Part shown: positions 1 through 9,659 of the stretch, piece by piece | Layout: every line of letters begins with the position of its first letter | Position numbering within the stretch: position 1 is the first letter of the stretch | Assembly (NCBI GenBank): GCA_021740085.1 | Contig: JAIPAL010000001.1 | Coordinates: 124,001-188,000 of the forward strand | DNA: 64,000 nucleotides | DNA from: Crocinitomicaceae bacterium | GTDB lineage: Bacteria; Bacteroidota; Bacteroidia; Flavobacteriales_D; Crocinitomicaceae | Direction: 5' to 3' | Position numbers and translations under genes: made by a program | Notes under the pieces: generated by a model | The model's input: only the letters and a program-made list of their open reading frames with translations | Databases searched by the model: none | Told to the model about the DNA's origin: nothing

Positions 1-309
1 ATGTTTCATGAAGCGCTCATCTTCAGTCGCAATTAAAGCGTCAAAGACGTAAGGAGAAATGTCTTTGTAATTGGCACTTGTTCTATTAATTTGCCAATAG
101 CGCCCCAGTGTATCTCCTTCCTGCCCAAAAATCAATGATGCTTGTAACTCAGGGGGGTTATCTAACATAGAAATCGGAGGTAAATCACTCTCTGATTGAA
201 AAAGCAATAGGCACGAAATAAAAAGGAAGGGAAAAAGTCCCACACTCCAAAAAACGATGGTCATTTTCCTCTTTTTACTATCTGAAAGAGCTAAAGGTGT
301 ACTTTTCAT
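1..309 (-). CDS. Penicillin-binding protein 1A-like transglycosylase/transpeptidase, N-terminal part only (runs off window edge)
   Basis: Reading the minus strand from ATG at 307-309 gives MKSTPLALSDSKKRKMTIVFWSVGLFPFLFISCLLLFQ...YKDISPYVFDALIATEDERFMKH: one TM followed by the GT51-like 'ATEDERF..H' motif; adjacent to rodA/PBP2. Confidence 0.75.
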   Translation of the reverse strand, partial: MKSTPLALSDSKKRKMTIVFWSVGLFPFLFISCLLLFQSESDLPPISMLDNPPELQASLIFGQEGDTLGRYWQINRTSANYKDISPYVFDALIATEDERFMKH

Positions 310-333
310 GCCTTAAAATTACAGAATAATCAT

Positions 334-1728
334 TTACAACATGTCTTTTCTTTGACTATCTAATTTGAGTAAAATAAAAATCATTATGCAAAAAGATAAA
401 ATAGAAGATCCACCGTAACTAAAAAACGGAAGCGGGATACCAATAACTGGCGCAAACCCTATGTTCATTCCGATATTAATGGCAAAATGATAAAATAAAA
501 TCATGGCTACACAGTACGCATAAATTCGATTGAACGCCAAACGTTGTCTTTCAGCAATATATATAATTCTCATGAGCATGAAAATATAAATAAATACAAG
601 TAAGATGCTTCCTAAAAACCCCCACTCTTCCGCATAGGGACAAAAGATAAAGTCGGTTTCACTTTCTGGCACGTGGTTACTTTTTAAACTGGAAACAGAA
701 GCTTCTTTGTATCCTTTTCCGAATGCCCCACCTGACCCAACAGCCGCCATAGCCCTGTTGCGATTGTAGTCCCTTCCATCCGGATCTTCTTTTAGGCCTA
801 ATACAAGTTCAATGCGATCCCTTTGATGCTTCGCCAAGCTAGAAAAAGCGGTGGACACAAAAAGGGTAATTCCTGATGTAATAATAAATCCCAGTGCAAT
901 TACCAAAAGAATCCTTGAACGATCTCTTTTTACACTGAATTGACGAATAAATAGCAGGGCTAAAAGTGAAAAAATAAATAAGCTTATGATGATTCCAGTA
1001 GGTCCTTTAAAAGTAGTGTTGGGAAAAAACCAGGGGTGAAAACTTGTATTGCTAAGAACTAAGGTTAAAACACAAAGAAACAAGAAGCAAAATAGTACAG
1101 GGATAAAGTGACTGCCTAGCCATGTTGACTTAAATTTTATTCCGGGAATGGAGTTCAATACCCCCAAAATTATAGGGTCAAAGGTTAATCCCTCACGGTA
1201 CATGACAAAAAGAAAAGAACTAAAAACGACTAATGTTCCAGCGTCCGGTTGCATAGCAACGAGGATAGAGGGAATAAAAAAGATTAAACAAGCCAAAAGA
1301 ACAGTTTTAGTTGTTTGCAATTTAACCACGAGCTCGCTTATATATTTAGATAAGAGGAGTGCAGTAGCAATTTTTGCAAATTCAGCGGGCTGGACACCCA
1401 TTGACCCAACACCAAGCCATGCTCTCGCGCCATTTATTGGTGGCATAAATAGAACAATAACAAGAAGAATTAGCGTAACAAGATAAACAGGAAAGGCCAC
1501 CTTCCTATAAATGTCCGCATCAATTAAAAAAATGAGTAGCCCTGCAAAGAATGAGATGCCTAACCATAAAAGCTGCTTTCCATATTTTTCACTTAGGGCA
1601 AAAATAGCGGGGTGATCTTCGTTAAAAGCAACCGAATAAATGGTTGCCATACCAAAAATAATTAAGATAATAAATGAAACAAATAATGGCCAATCTATAT
1701 TGGTAATGATTGAATCGCTTTTTCTCAT
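334..1728 (-). CDS. rodA: Rod shape-determining protein RodA (SEDS family glycosyltransferase)
   Basis: Polytopic protein with SEDS motifs (GARAWLGVGSMGVQPAEFAKIA; HVPESETDFIFCPYAEEWGFLGS; GIPLPFFSYGGSS); overlaps the PBP2 gene end. Confidence 0.95.
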   Translation of the reverse strand: MRKSDSIITNIDWPLFVSFIILIIFGMATIYSVAFNEDHPAIFALSEKYGKQLLWLGISFFAGLLIFLIDADIYRKVAFPVYLVTLILLVIVLFMPPINGARAWLGVGSMGVQPAEFAKIATALLLSKYISELVVKLQTTKTVLLACLIFFIPSILVAMQPDAGTLVVFSSFLFVMYREGLTFDPIILGVLNSIPGIKFKSTWLGSHFIPVLFCFLFLCVLTLVLSNTSFHPWFFPNTTFKGPTGIIISLFIFSLLALLFIRQFSVKRDRSRILLVIALGFIITSGITLFVSTAFSSLAKHQRDRIELVLGLKEDPDGRDYNRNRAMAAVGSGGAFGKGYKEASVSSLKSNHVPESETDFIFCPYAEEWGFLGSILLVFIYIFMLMRIIYIAERQRLAFNRIYAYCVAMILFYHFAINIGMNIGFAPVIGIPLPFFSYGGSSILSFCIMIFILLKLDSQRKDML

Positions 1729-3590
1729 GGGCGACGAATATTTGACAATGTTGTTTCAATTATAAGTTTTTCACTATCCTTATTTGTCACTTTATTAAAC
1801 AAGTATTTTTCGATTATTAAACTAGCAATGGGAGCCGCCCAGGCACCCCCAGCCCCAGCATTTTCTACAAAAATCGCCAACGCAATTTTTGGGTTGTCCA
1901 TAGGGGCAAAGGCAATAAAAACAGAATGATCTTGTCCTTGAGAATTTTGTACAGTCCCTGTCTTTCCGCAAACCACCACCTCTTCCAATCGAGCGGCACT
2001 TCCTGTTCCTCCGGGTTCATTTATTACTCTTCTCATCCCCTCAATAACAGAAGAAAAGTGCACCGCATCAACCATTGTTTGATTTCTTTTTAAATAGATT
2101 GGAAGAGGTCCTTTTTTCCCAATCGATTTAACAAAATGAGGGGTGATATACCATCCTTTATTCGCAATTATTGCAGCAATATTTGCCATTTGTAAGGGGG
2201 TTAGTTTTATTTCCCCCTGCCCAATAGATATTGAACGAATGGTTGAAAAAGCCCATTGATTGTGGCCATATATTCGATCATAATATTTAGAGTTAGGTAT
2301 AAGACCGGGGCGTTGACCAGAAATGTCCGTATCTAATTTATTACCCAAACCAAAACTATTCATGTATTTGTGCCATAAATTAAGGCCGATTTCTGCATCT
2401 GCAAAATTGTTGCGTTTTTTTTGTTGCTGAATTATTTTTTTAACCACCGCATAAAAATAGGGATTGCAAGAGTATTGCACCGCTTGGGCTACCCCAGCAG
2501 CGTTCGGATGATCATGACAACCAACGACGCTTTTGTTACATGGAAACCCTGATGTTGAACGAATAACGCCTTCTTGCATAGCGATTAGGGCCTGTACCAA
2601 TTTAAAAATCGATCCCGGGGGGTATTCTGCTTGTAATGGTCTAGGAAAAAGTGGTTTGTTAATGTCTTTTGATAGTTTAGGGTAATTTAAATTAATATTT
2701 TTTCTTCCAACTAATAAATTCGGATCAAAAGTAGGCGCGGACACCATTGTGAGAATTTCCCCTGTTTTAGGTTCGATAGCGACAATACATCCTTTTTTAT
2801 TTTGCATTAATAATTCCCCATAAGCTTGCAAAGTAATGTCCATGCTAAGTGTAAGGCCTGGTGATTGTTTTGCGATGGTATCATATTTTCCATTTGCATA
2901 CGACTCAATGGCATTATTCATCGCTGAGGTAACAACATACTTAATGCCTTTTCTGCCCCTAAGTTCCTTTTCATAAAAGCGCTCGATACCAGAGCGACCT
3001 ATATTGCCCCCAGGCCGATAAAAACGATCTTCCTCTATTTCCTCCCTCGACACCTCGTTTAAATAACCAAGAATATTGGCCCCGTTTGAATAGGGATAGC
3101 TGCGCATGCTTGTCACTTCTTCATAAAAACCCGGGAAATTATCTAAGTGCAAGGCTATAGTTGTTATTTCATCTAATGTGAGTTCCTTTAAAAAAGGATA
3201 GGCTCTTTGTGTTTGATAATTACTTGTCTTTTTACCATTACTTTTGTTGAAATAAACACCCTCCCCTTCTTTTATTTCTTTAAATCGCTCCCTAACCTCT
3301 AGTGGCTTCCAATTAATGAGTTTTCCGAAAGCAACCGTGTCTAATTGAGTGATATTATCTTCGATAAACATCAAGTTATAATATGTTTTGTTAGAAACAA
3401 TTTTCCTCCCATTGCGATCAAATACAACGGCTCTAGGCGGTAAGATCTCCTTGCGTTTTTCTGCGATTTCTTGAGCCCTTAAGACCCAAGTATCATCAAT
3501 TACTTGCATATAAAAAAGCCGTGAAGAATAGAGAACGCCCACGATCAATATAAAAAGAATGATAATATATTTTCTGTTTTCGAGCTTCAT
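1725..3590 (-). CDS. mrdA: Penicillin-binding protein 2 (elongation transpeptidase)
   Basis: N-terminal TM, PBP dimerisation region, active-site motifs SIFK (SxxK), SCN (SxN) and KTGT; in the mre cluster. Confidence 0.95.
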   Translation of the reverse strand: MKLENRKYIIILFILIVGVLYSSRLFYMQVIDDTWVLRAQEIAEKRKEILPPRAVVFDRNGRKIVSNKTYYNLMFIEDNITQLDTVAFGKLINWKPLEVRERFKEIKEGEGVYFNKSNGKKTSNYQTQRAYPFLKELTLDEITTIALHLDNFPGFYEEVTSMRSYPYSNGANILGYLNEVSREEIEEDRFYRPGGNIGRSGIERFYEKELRGRKGIKYVVTSAMNNAIESYANGKYDTIAKQSPGLTLSMDITLQAYGELLMQNKKGCIVAIEPKTGEILTMVSAPTFDPNLLVGRKNINLNYPKLSKDINKPLFPRPLQAEYPPGSIFKLVQALIAMQEGVIRSTSGFPCNKSVVGCHDHPNAAGVAQAVQYSCNPYFYAVVKKIIQQQKKRNNFADAEIGLNLWHKYMNSFGLGNKLDTDISGQRPGLIPNSKYYDRIYGHNQWAFSTIRSISIGQGEIKLTPLQMANIAAIIANKGWYITPHFVKSIGKKGPLPIYLKRNQTMVDAVHFSSVIEGMRRVINEPGGTGSAARLEEVVVCGKTGTVQNSQGQDHSVFIAFAPMDNPKIALAIFVENAGAGGAWAAPIASLIIEKYLFNKVTNKDSEKLIIETTLSNIRRP

Positions 3591-3596
3591 TCTTCT

Positions 3597-4109
3597 TTAT
3601 TTATTACTGCGTTTCACTAATAGTATCTGCAGAAGTATACTCACTAAATAGATGAATATAAAAGAAAGGACGACTTTTTGGAAGGTGTATAAGAAACCAT
3701 TAAACGAAAAAGCTTCTAGCATAAAAAACCATAGGTTATGAATAAAAAGAAGCAACCCAAACGTTGAGATAAACCATAAATGGCCCATGTCAAGGTAGGT
3801 AGGTTTTTTTAAGAAATCATAATTCTCCCGCGGGGCAAACACCTTAAATATTGCTGGGCGACAATAGGCCATTAAAAGCAAAGAGGAGGTATGAAGCCCG
3901 TATGTGTTAGAAAAAACATCTACGAAAATACCCATCCCAAAAGCAATCATTAAAAGGATAATTATATTCATTTCAAAAGGCAACAGCATAATGTATAATG
4001 GACACATCAATAAGTGTATCCCAAAACCAAACTCTAGTTGGTTAAAGATGAAAATTTGAAGAAAAACAAATAACACAAATCTGGCTGTGTTTACTACAAT
4101 TACGTTCAT
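3597..4109 (-). CDS. mreD: Rod shape-determining protein MreD
   Basis: Small multi-TM protein between mreC and mrdA; 'FGMGIFVDVFSNTYGLHTSSLLLMAY' is MreD-like. Confidence 0.85.
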   Translation of the reverse strand: MNVIVVNTARFVLFVFLQIFIFNQLEFGFGIHLLMCPLYIMLLPFEMNIIILLMIAFGMGIFVDVFSNTYGLHTSSLLLMAYCRPAIFKVFAPRENYDFLKKPTYLDMGHLWFISTFGLLLFIHNLWFFMLEAFSFNGFLYTFQKVVLSFIFIYLVSILLQILLVKRSNK

Positions 4110-4111
4110 GT

Positions 4112-4960
4112 TTATTGTCTAGTATTGTCTTTTTGAAGTTCATTTTCGAGCAAGTGTTGCTCTTTCATTAATAAGTTTTTTATTACATAGACACGGTCCA
4201 GCCTACGATAATCCTCACTAAAACGGATAACCACCTCCCACAAGGGCTTTCCTTCAACGGGCAGTAATTTCTCTACATAACCAACCAGTAATCCCTTAGG
4301 AAAAATACCCGCGCCACCTCGGGTAACTACTTTAGATCCCTTTTTGATACTAAGGTCATTTGTTATACCAGTAATCGACCCGTGTCTTGGGTCTTTACCA
4401 TCCCACTTTAGAATACCATACAACCCAATTGGTAAGACCAAAACATCAATATTAATATCTTTGGTTAATACGGATTTTACCACGGAATAGTGAGGACTCG
4501 TATTGTGCACGACGCCTATAACGCCCTTCTGAGAAAACACCCCCATGCCGCGTTCAATTCCTTGAAGTTCCCCAGCATCAAGGGTAAAATAATTGTTTAT
4601 TTTACTTGTGTTTGAATTAATGATTAAGCAAGAAATAAAATCATATTGTTGTTCGTAAACGGTATCGGCAACGTGAAATTTATAGCGGTTAACTTGATAT
4701 AAATTATTGAGACTTAATTTTCGAAGTCGAACATTTTCATCTTGAAGTTTTTTATTTGAGTTTTCCAACTCAAAATGTTTCATAATTGAATACCGAAACC
4801 CAAAAAACTTTCCCCCGACAAAAGAAGCACTTGTTAGGTATTGGCTATTGGGAAAGCTTAAATATTGCACATAGGTACTTATAGCAAAAATTTGTAAGCC
4901 TATAAAAACTAAGAAAACGCGAAAGCGCCTAAAAAAGGCAATTAGTTGTTGCATGTACAA
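4112..4960 (-). CDS. mreC: Rod shape-determining protein MreC
   Basis: N-terminal TM, coiled coil, beta-domain (GVFSQKGVIGVVHNTSPHYSVVKSVL...VVTRGGAGIFPKGLLVGYVE); directly downstream of mreB. Confidence 0.92.
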   Translation of the reverse strand: MYMQQLIAFFRRFRVFLVFIGLQIFAISTYVQYLSFPNSQYLTSASFVGGKFFGFRYSIMKHFELENSNKKLQDENVRLRKLSLNNLYQVNRYKFHVADTVYEQQYDFISCLIINSNTSKINNYFTLDAGELQGIERGMGVFSQKGVIGVVHNTSPHYSVVKSVLTKDINIDVLVLPIGLYGILKWDGKDPRHGSITGITNDLSIKKGSKVVTRGGAGIFPKGLLVGYVEKLLPVEGKPLWEVVIRFSEDYRRLDRVYVIKNLLMKEQHLLENELQKDNTRQ

Positions 4961-5014
4961 AAATAGAAAAGTAAGCGGAATTAAGAGCGGTAAAGGATAG
5001 AAATATAAGCCCTT

Positions 5015-6040
5015 TTAGTCTCTGATAAGGAATTGGTACCTCGAAATATTTTTCAGCGCGATACTTGTTCCTCTTGCAACTGCTCTTAGCGGATCTTCTG
5101 CAATATGCACCGGCAATTTGGTTTTTGCAGATATTCGCTTATCCAAACCCCTTAACATAGAACCACCTCCCGCTAAATAAATACCGGTTTTATAAATGTC
5201 TGCAGACAATTCAGGTGGAGTCATTTCCAAGGCACTTAAAATAGCCTCTTCAATTTTAGAGATGGTTTTATCTAATGCGCTAGCGACTTCATCATAGGTA
5301 ACAATTATTTCTTTAGGTATTCCGGTCATTAAATCCCGGCCTCTAACCGCATAGGGATTCGGTGGATTTTCTAATTCGGTCAATGCCGATCCCACTTCTA
5401 TTTTAATTTGTTCGGCTGTTCGTTCTCCTACTAAAATGTTATGCTGTCTTCGCATATATTCTTCAATATCATTGGTGAAATCATCACCCGCAATACGAAT
5501 TGATTTATCACAGACAATACCACCAAGTGCAATAACGGCGATTTCTGAGGTTCCGCCCCCTATATCGATGATCATATTTCCCATTGGCTCTTCCACATCA
5601 ATTCCTATCCCTATTGCCGCAGCCATGGGTTCGTGAATTAGATACACCTCTTTAGCACCAGCATGTTCAGCAGAATCTCTAACGGCTCTTTTCTCAACTT
5701 CGGTAATACCTGAAGGGATACAGATAACCATTCTTAAACTAGGGTTAAACAAGCTTCTTCCCGGGTTAATCATCTTGATCATACCGCGAATCATTTGTTC
5801 AGCGCTCTGGAAGTCGGCAATAACACCATCCTTTAACGGACGAACAGTCTCAATTAACTTGTGGGTTTTTCCGTGCATTTGTTGCGCTTTTTTTCCAATT
5901 GCAACAATTTTTCCGGTTTGAATGTCTCTGGCAACAATGGAAGGTTCATCAACTACTACCTTATCATTCCAGATAATTAGTGTATTGGCCGTTCCCAAGT
6001 CAATAGCAATTTCTTGCGTTAAAAAACTAAATAGCCCCAT
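5015..6040 (-). CDS. mreB: Rod shape-determining protein MreB (actin-like)
   Basis: MGLFSFLTQEIAIDLGTANTLI...; IDIGGGTSEIAVIALGGIV; YLAGGGSMLRGLD. Confidence 0.98.
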   Translation of the reverse strand: MGLFSFLTQEIAIDLGTANTLIIWNDKVVVDEPSIVARDIQTGKIVAIGKKAQQMHGKTHKLIETVRPLKDGVIADFQSAEQMIRGMIKMINPGRSLFNPSLRMVICIPSGITEVEKRAVRDSAEHAGAKEVYLIHEPMAAAIGIGIDVEEPMGNMIIDIGGGTSEIAVIALGGIVCDKSIRIAGDDFTNDIEEYMRRQHNILVGERTAEQIKIEVGSALTELENPPNPYAVRGRDLMTGIPKEIIVTYDEVASALDKTISKIEEAILSALEMTPPELSADIYKTGIYLAGGGSMLRGLDKRISAKTKLPVHIAEDPLRAVARGTSIALKNISRYQFLIRD

Positions 6041-6118
6041 TGTTCTCGTGTAAAATATGATTTATAGTAATTACTGCAAAGAAAAAACAAAAAAAAGGAT
6101 TTTTCTAATAAAACAAAG

Positions 6119-7648
6119 TTAATGTTTAAAATGTCGTATTCCTGAAAAAACCATGGTCATTTTATTTTGATCACAAAAGTCTATTGACAAGCTGTCTTTT
6201 ATTGATCCCCCAGGATGAATAACGGATGTAACACCCGATTTAAAAGCAATTTCAACACAATCAGGAAATGGAAAAAAGGCATCACTAGCCATGGACGCCC
6301 CGGTTAAATCAAAGCCAAAATGTGCTGCTTTATGAATTGCTTGCGCAAGGGCATCAACCCGCGAAGTTTGTCCTGTTCCACTGGCAATTAAGGTGAGGTT
6401 TTTCGCTAATACAATCGTATTTGACTTCGTATGCTTTGCTATTTTATTGGCAAAAATCAAGTCTTTTAATTCTTGGTTGGTTGGTTGTAGGATTGTTTTA
6501 ACTTCCAGCATCTCTTCTGACACGGATATTTCATCTCGTTCTTGTTGTAAAATACCATTTAATGCTGTCCTAAATTGTGTTTTGGGTAAAACGTTTGTTT
6601 TTTGGACAAGCAAAATCCTATTTTTCTTCGATTTTAATAGAACTAAGGCATCTTCTTCATATGAGGGAGCGATTAATACTTCAAAGAACAATTCATTTAT
6701 TTTACTTGCCGTATTGATGTCAATACCCCGATTGCTAATTAATACTCCGCCAAATGCGCTTAATGGATCTGCCGCAAGCGCTTTTGAGAAGGCAAGTTCG
6801 GTTGTTTCAGCGCTTGCTACTCCGCAAGGATTGTTGTGCTTTAATATGGCGAATGTGGGACCTTCTTTTGTAAACTCACTCATTAAATTTACTGCAGCAT
6901 CAATGTCCAAAATGTTATTAAAAGAAAGTTCCTTGCCGTACAACTTGTCAAAAAAGAGGTTCATGTCCCCAAAAAACACCCCTTTTTGATGTGGATTTTC
7001 GCCGTAACGCAGAACCGTTTTTTGCTGTACGCTTTGTTTGAAATTATCGAATGGATCAGCTGAAAAATACGAATAAATCATACTGTCGTAATGGGAAGAC
7101 ATATTAAAGGCTTCTGCCGCGAATAAACGCCGTTGCTCTAAACTTAACTTCCCTTCTTGTTCGTGAAATAGCGTTGTAAAATGATCATAATGGTTTCTAG
7201 AAGCAATAACGGTAACATCTTCGAAGTTTTTCGCTGCCGCTCGTATTAATGAAATGCCACCAATGTCAATTTTTTCTATAATTTCTTCTTCTTCCAATTT
7301 TAACTGAACGGCTTCTTCAAAGGGGTATAGATCCACCACAACCAAATCAATTGCGCTGATATTATGTTTTTTTATAGTTTCAACATCTGATGGATTATTT
7401 CTTCTATGTAAAATACCCCCAAAAACACCGGGGTGTAAGGTTTTAACACGCCCGCCCAGAATTTCAGGGAAATGGGTGATTTCTTCTATAGAAATAGCTT
7501 CAATGCCCAACTCACGAATAAAAGTTAATGTCCCACCGGTTGAATAAATTCGAACATTTTGACGGTTTAATTCCCGCACAAGCTCCTCTAGGCCATCTTT
7601 GTAGAAAACAGATATTAATGCACTCTCAATTTTTTTATATTCACTCAT
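6119..7648 (-). CDS. purH: Bifunctional AICAR formyltransferase / IMP cyclohydrolase
   Basis: IYSTGGTLTFIRELGIEAISIEEITHFPEILGGRVKTLHPGVFGGIL...; LRYGENPHQKGVFF; LKHNNPCGVA. Confidence 0.97.
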   Translation of the reverse strand: MSEYKKIESALISVFYKDGLEELVRELNRQNVRIYSTGGTLTFIRELGIEAISIEEITHFPEILGGRVKTLHPGVFGGILHRRNNPSDVETIKKHNISAIDLVVVDLYPFEEAVQLKLEEEEIIEKIDIGGISLIRAAAKNFEDVTVIASRNHYDHFTTLFHEQEGKLSLEQRRLFAAEAFNMSSHYDSMIYSYFSADPFDNFKQSVQQKTVLRYGENPHQKGVFFGDMNLFFDKLYGKELSFNNILDIDAAVNLMSEFTKEGPTFAILKHNNPCGVASAETTELAFSKALAADPLSAFGGVLISNRGIDINTASKINELFFEVLIAPSYEEDALVLLKSKKNRILLVQKTNVLPKTQFRTALNGILQQERDEISVSEEMLEVKTILQPTNQELKDLIFANKIAKHTKSNTIVLAKNLTLIASGTGQTSRVDALAQAIHKAAHFGFDLTGASMASDAFFPFPDCVEIAFKSGVTSVIHPGGSIKDSLSIDFCDQNKMTMVFSGIRHFKH

Positions 7649-7761
7649 TTCTAATAAAATTAAGCAACAAATTTACGCCATATTTATGGGATGTTTACTT
7701 ATGTTTTTTGCGAAAAACAGCCCCGCGTAACAATAAGTTAATCTTTTGGTAATTTTACTGC

Positions 7762-9657
7762 ATGAAAACGTTTTATTCTTTTAGCAAACCAATCCTCCGA
7801 TTCTGTTTGTTTTGGTTGCTTCTTTTTACTCTACAGCGCCTTATTTTCTTCATCACTCATTATAAAGAAGTTCCAGATTCTGTTGGTATAATAAATAGCT
7901 GTATGGCGTTTATTTATTCACTCCGTTTAGATATGGCTACCATTGCCTTTCTAGTTGCCCCATATATTCTATTAAAGTCTATCCATAATAATTTTGAAAG
8001 GCGATGGATGGTCTACTTGTTGAAATCGATTGTGTATGCGGAAATAGTTGTGGTGTCAGCGATTCATAGTGGCGAAGTTATTTCTTATTTTGAATGGGGC
8101 CACAAACTTACGTCACGTGTTTTCATGCATCTTTCCATGCCAGATGAGGTGGTTCGTACGGCAGCCGCTTCTTCTATTCTCTACTTTATTATTCTACTAA
8201 TTATTGAATTATGTCTCGGGTTTTATTTAGTGAAAAAAGCGAATTTATTTATTAATACTCCCCAAGGACTCGAAAAAAGAAGATGGGTCTTTATCGCGCA
8301 TTCTGTTTTAACCATCTTTATAGGCCTAAGTTTAAGTCTTGTAATGGCACGTGGAGGACTGCAGCAGATCCCGATTAATATAGATTCCGCCTATTTTTCG
8401 GAGCATCAAATCATGAATGATATTTCGGTTAATTCTGCCTATTTTTTTGGTAACAGCTTTGTTTTATTCAATAAAAGCGATGCAGCGGATCACCTACCAA
8501 AACTAAAGCCTGGCGAAGCAGAAAAGACAACAAATGACCTTTATGCTTTCGATCGCAGCCACCAAAACAATTTTATAAGCAGCTCAAAACCAAACGTCGT
8601 TCTTATTATTTTAGAGGGTTGGTCTGCCAATGCAATGGGAAGTATTCACCCTGGAAACACAGCAACACCTTATTTTGATCAATTAGCAAAAGAGGGAGTT
8701 TTATTCACAAATATTTTCGCTACAAATACAACGTCTGAAATTGGGAATACATCAATATTCGCGGGTTACCCCAGTATTCCTGAAACGGCCATTTCTCTTT
8801 ATCCGGAAAAACATAGAAATCTCCCCACCATTAATGAGAAACTTAAAAAACAAGGGTATTCAACGCGGTATTTATTTAGTGGAGACTTGAAATATGGAAA
8901 CATAAAAGGGTTTTTAATGGAACACGGATTTGATAAATTAAAAGACGAAAATGATTTTCCTAGTGGGCTAAAAAAAGGAAAGTTAAATTATTATGACAAA
9001 GACTTATATAACTTTTTATTGGCGGAAATCAAGACGGCAAAACAACCATTTCTTCAATGCGCCTTTACGGGCAGTACGCACTCTCCATATGACCACCCAA
9101 AAGCTAGTAAGCCCAAGTTCTCGGGGGAGGAATGCAATTATTTAAACTCGATGATTTATGCGGACAAATGCTTGGCGGAATTTATCGCGAAAAGTAAAAA
9201 GTGTGAATGGTATAAAAACACCGTTTTTGTAATTTTGTCAGACCATGGTCACGCCAGCCCAGGGATTAATTCACCCTTTGAAACGGCATTTTTTAATATC
9301 CCCTTATTGATTTATGGTGAACCAATTTCTCAGTCATATCGCGGCAAAAAAATAGAAAAAGTAGGCTCACAAGCAGATTTAGCCGCCACATTGCTAAATC
9401 AATTAGGATTGTCGAGCGAGGAGTTCATTTTTAGTAAAGACCTGATGAGTCCAACAGTAAAGGAATTTGCGTTCTTCTCAACTATTCGAGGATATGGATT
9501 TATTACCCCATTCGGTAGCTTAAGATATAACTTTGACTCGAAGAAAATAATAACAAAAGACCTAATAGATCAAAATGCTTTTTCAAAGGCAAAAAAAGAA
9601 AGTGAGGCTTGTTTTTACCAATTTTTCGAACACTTCCAAAACTTAGATAGCAACTAG
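7762..9657 (+). CDS. LTA synthase-family membrane sulfatase-fold phosphoglycerol/phosphoethanolamine transferase-like protein
   Basis: N-terminal TM helices, then alkaline phosphatase-superfamily domain: PNVVLIILEGWSANAMG...ATNTTSEIGNTSIFAGYPS...VFVILSDHGHASPG. Confidence 0.85.
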   Translation: MKTFYSFSKPILRFCLFWLLLFTLQRLIFFITHYKEVPDSVGIINSCMAFIYSLRLDMATIAFLVAPYILLKSIHNNFERRWMVYLLKSIVYAEIVVVSAIHSGEVISYFEWGHKLTSRVFMHLSMPDEVVRTAAASSILYFIILLIIELCLGFYLVKKANLFINTPQGLEKRRWVFIAHSVLTIFIGLSLSLVMARGGLQQIPINIDSAYFSEHQIMNDISVNSAYFFGNSFVLFNKSDAADHLPKLKPGEAEKTTNDLYAFDRSHQNNFISSSKPNVVLIILEGWSANAMGSIHPGNTATPYFDQLAKEGVLFTNIFATNTTSEIGNTSIFAGYPSIPETAISLYPEKHRNLPTINEKLKKQGYSTRYLFSGDLKYGNIKGFLMEHGFDKLKDENDFPSGLKKGKLNYYDKDLYNFLLAEIKTAKQPFLQCAFTGSTHSPYDHPKASKPKFSGEECNYLNSMIYADKCLAEFIAKSKKCEWYKNTVFVILSDHGHASPGINSPFETAFFNIPLLIYGEPISQSYRGKKIEKVGSQADLAATLLNQLGLSSEEFIFSKDLMSPTVKEFAFFSTIRGYGFITPFGSLRYNFDSKKIITKDLIDQNAFSKAKKESEACFYQFFEHFQNLDSN

Positions 9658-9659
9658 TT

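Noticed and set aside
6393-6989. 198-aa plus-strand ORF antisense to purH
   Set aside because: Antisense to a confidently assigned gene with the expected codon-mirrored composition and no recognisable domain.
7762-9657. Annotation as true lipoteichoic acid synthase
   Set aside because: Gram-negative Bacteroidota-like context makes LTA synthesis unlikely; only the family-level sulfatase-fold call is supported.
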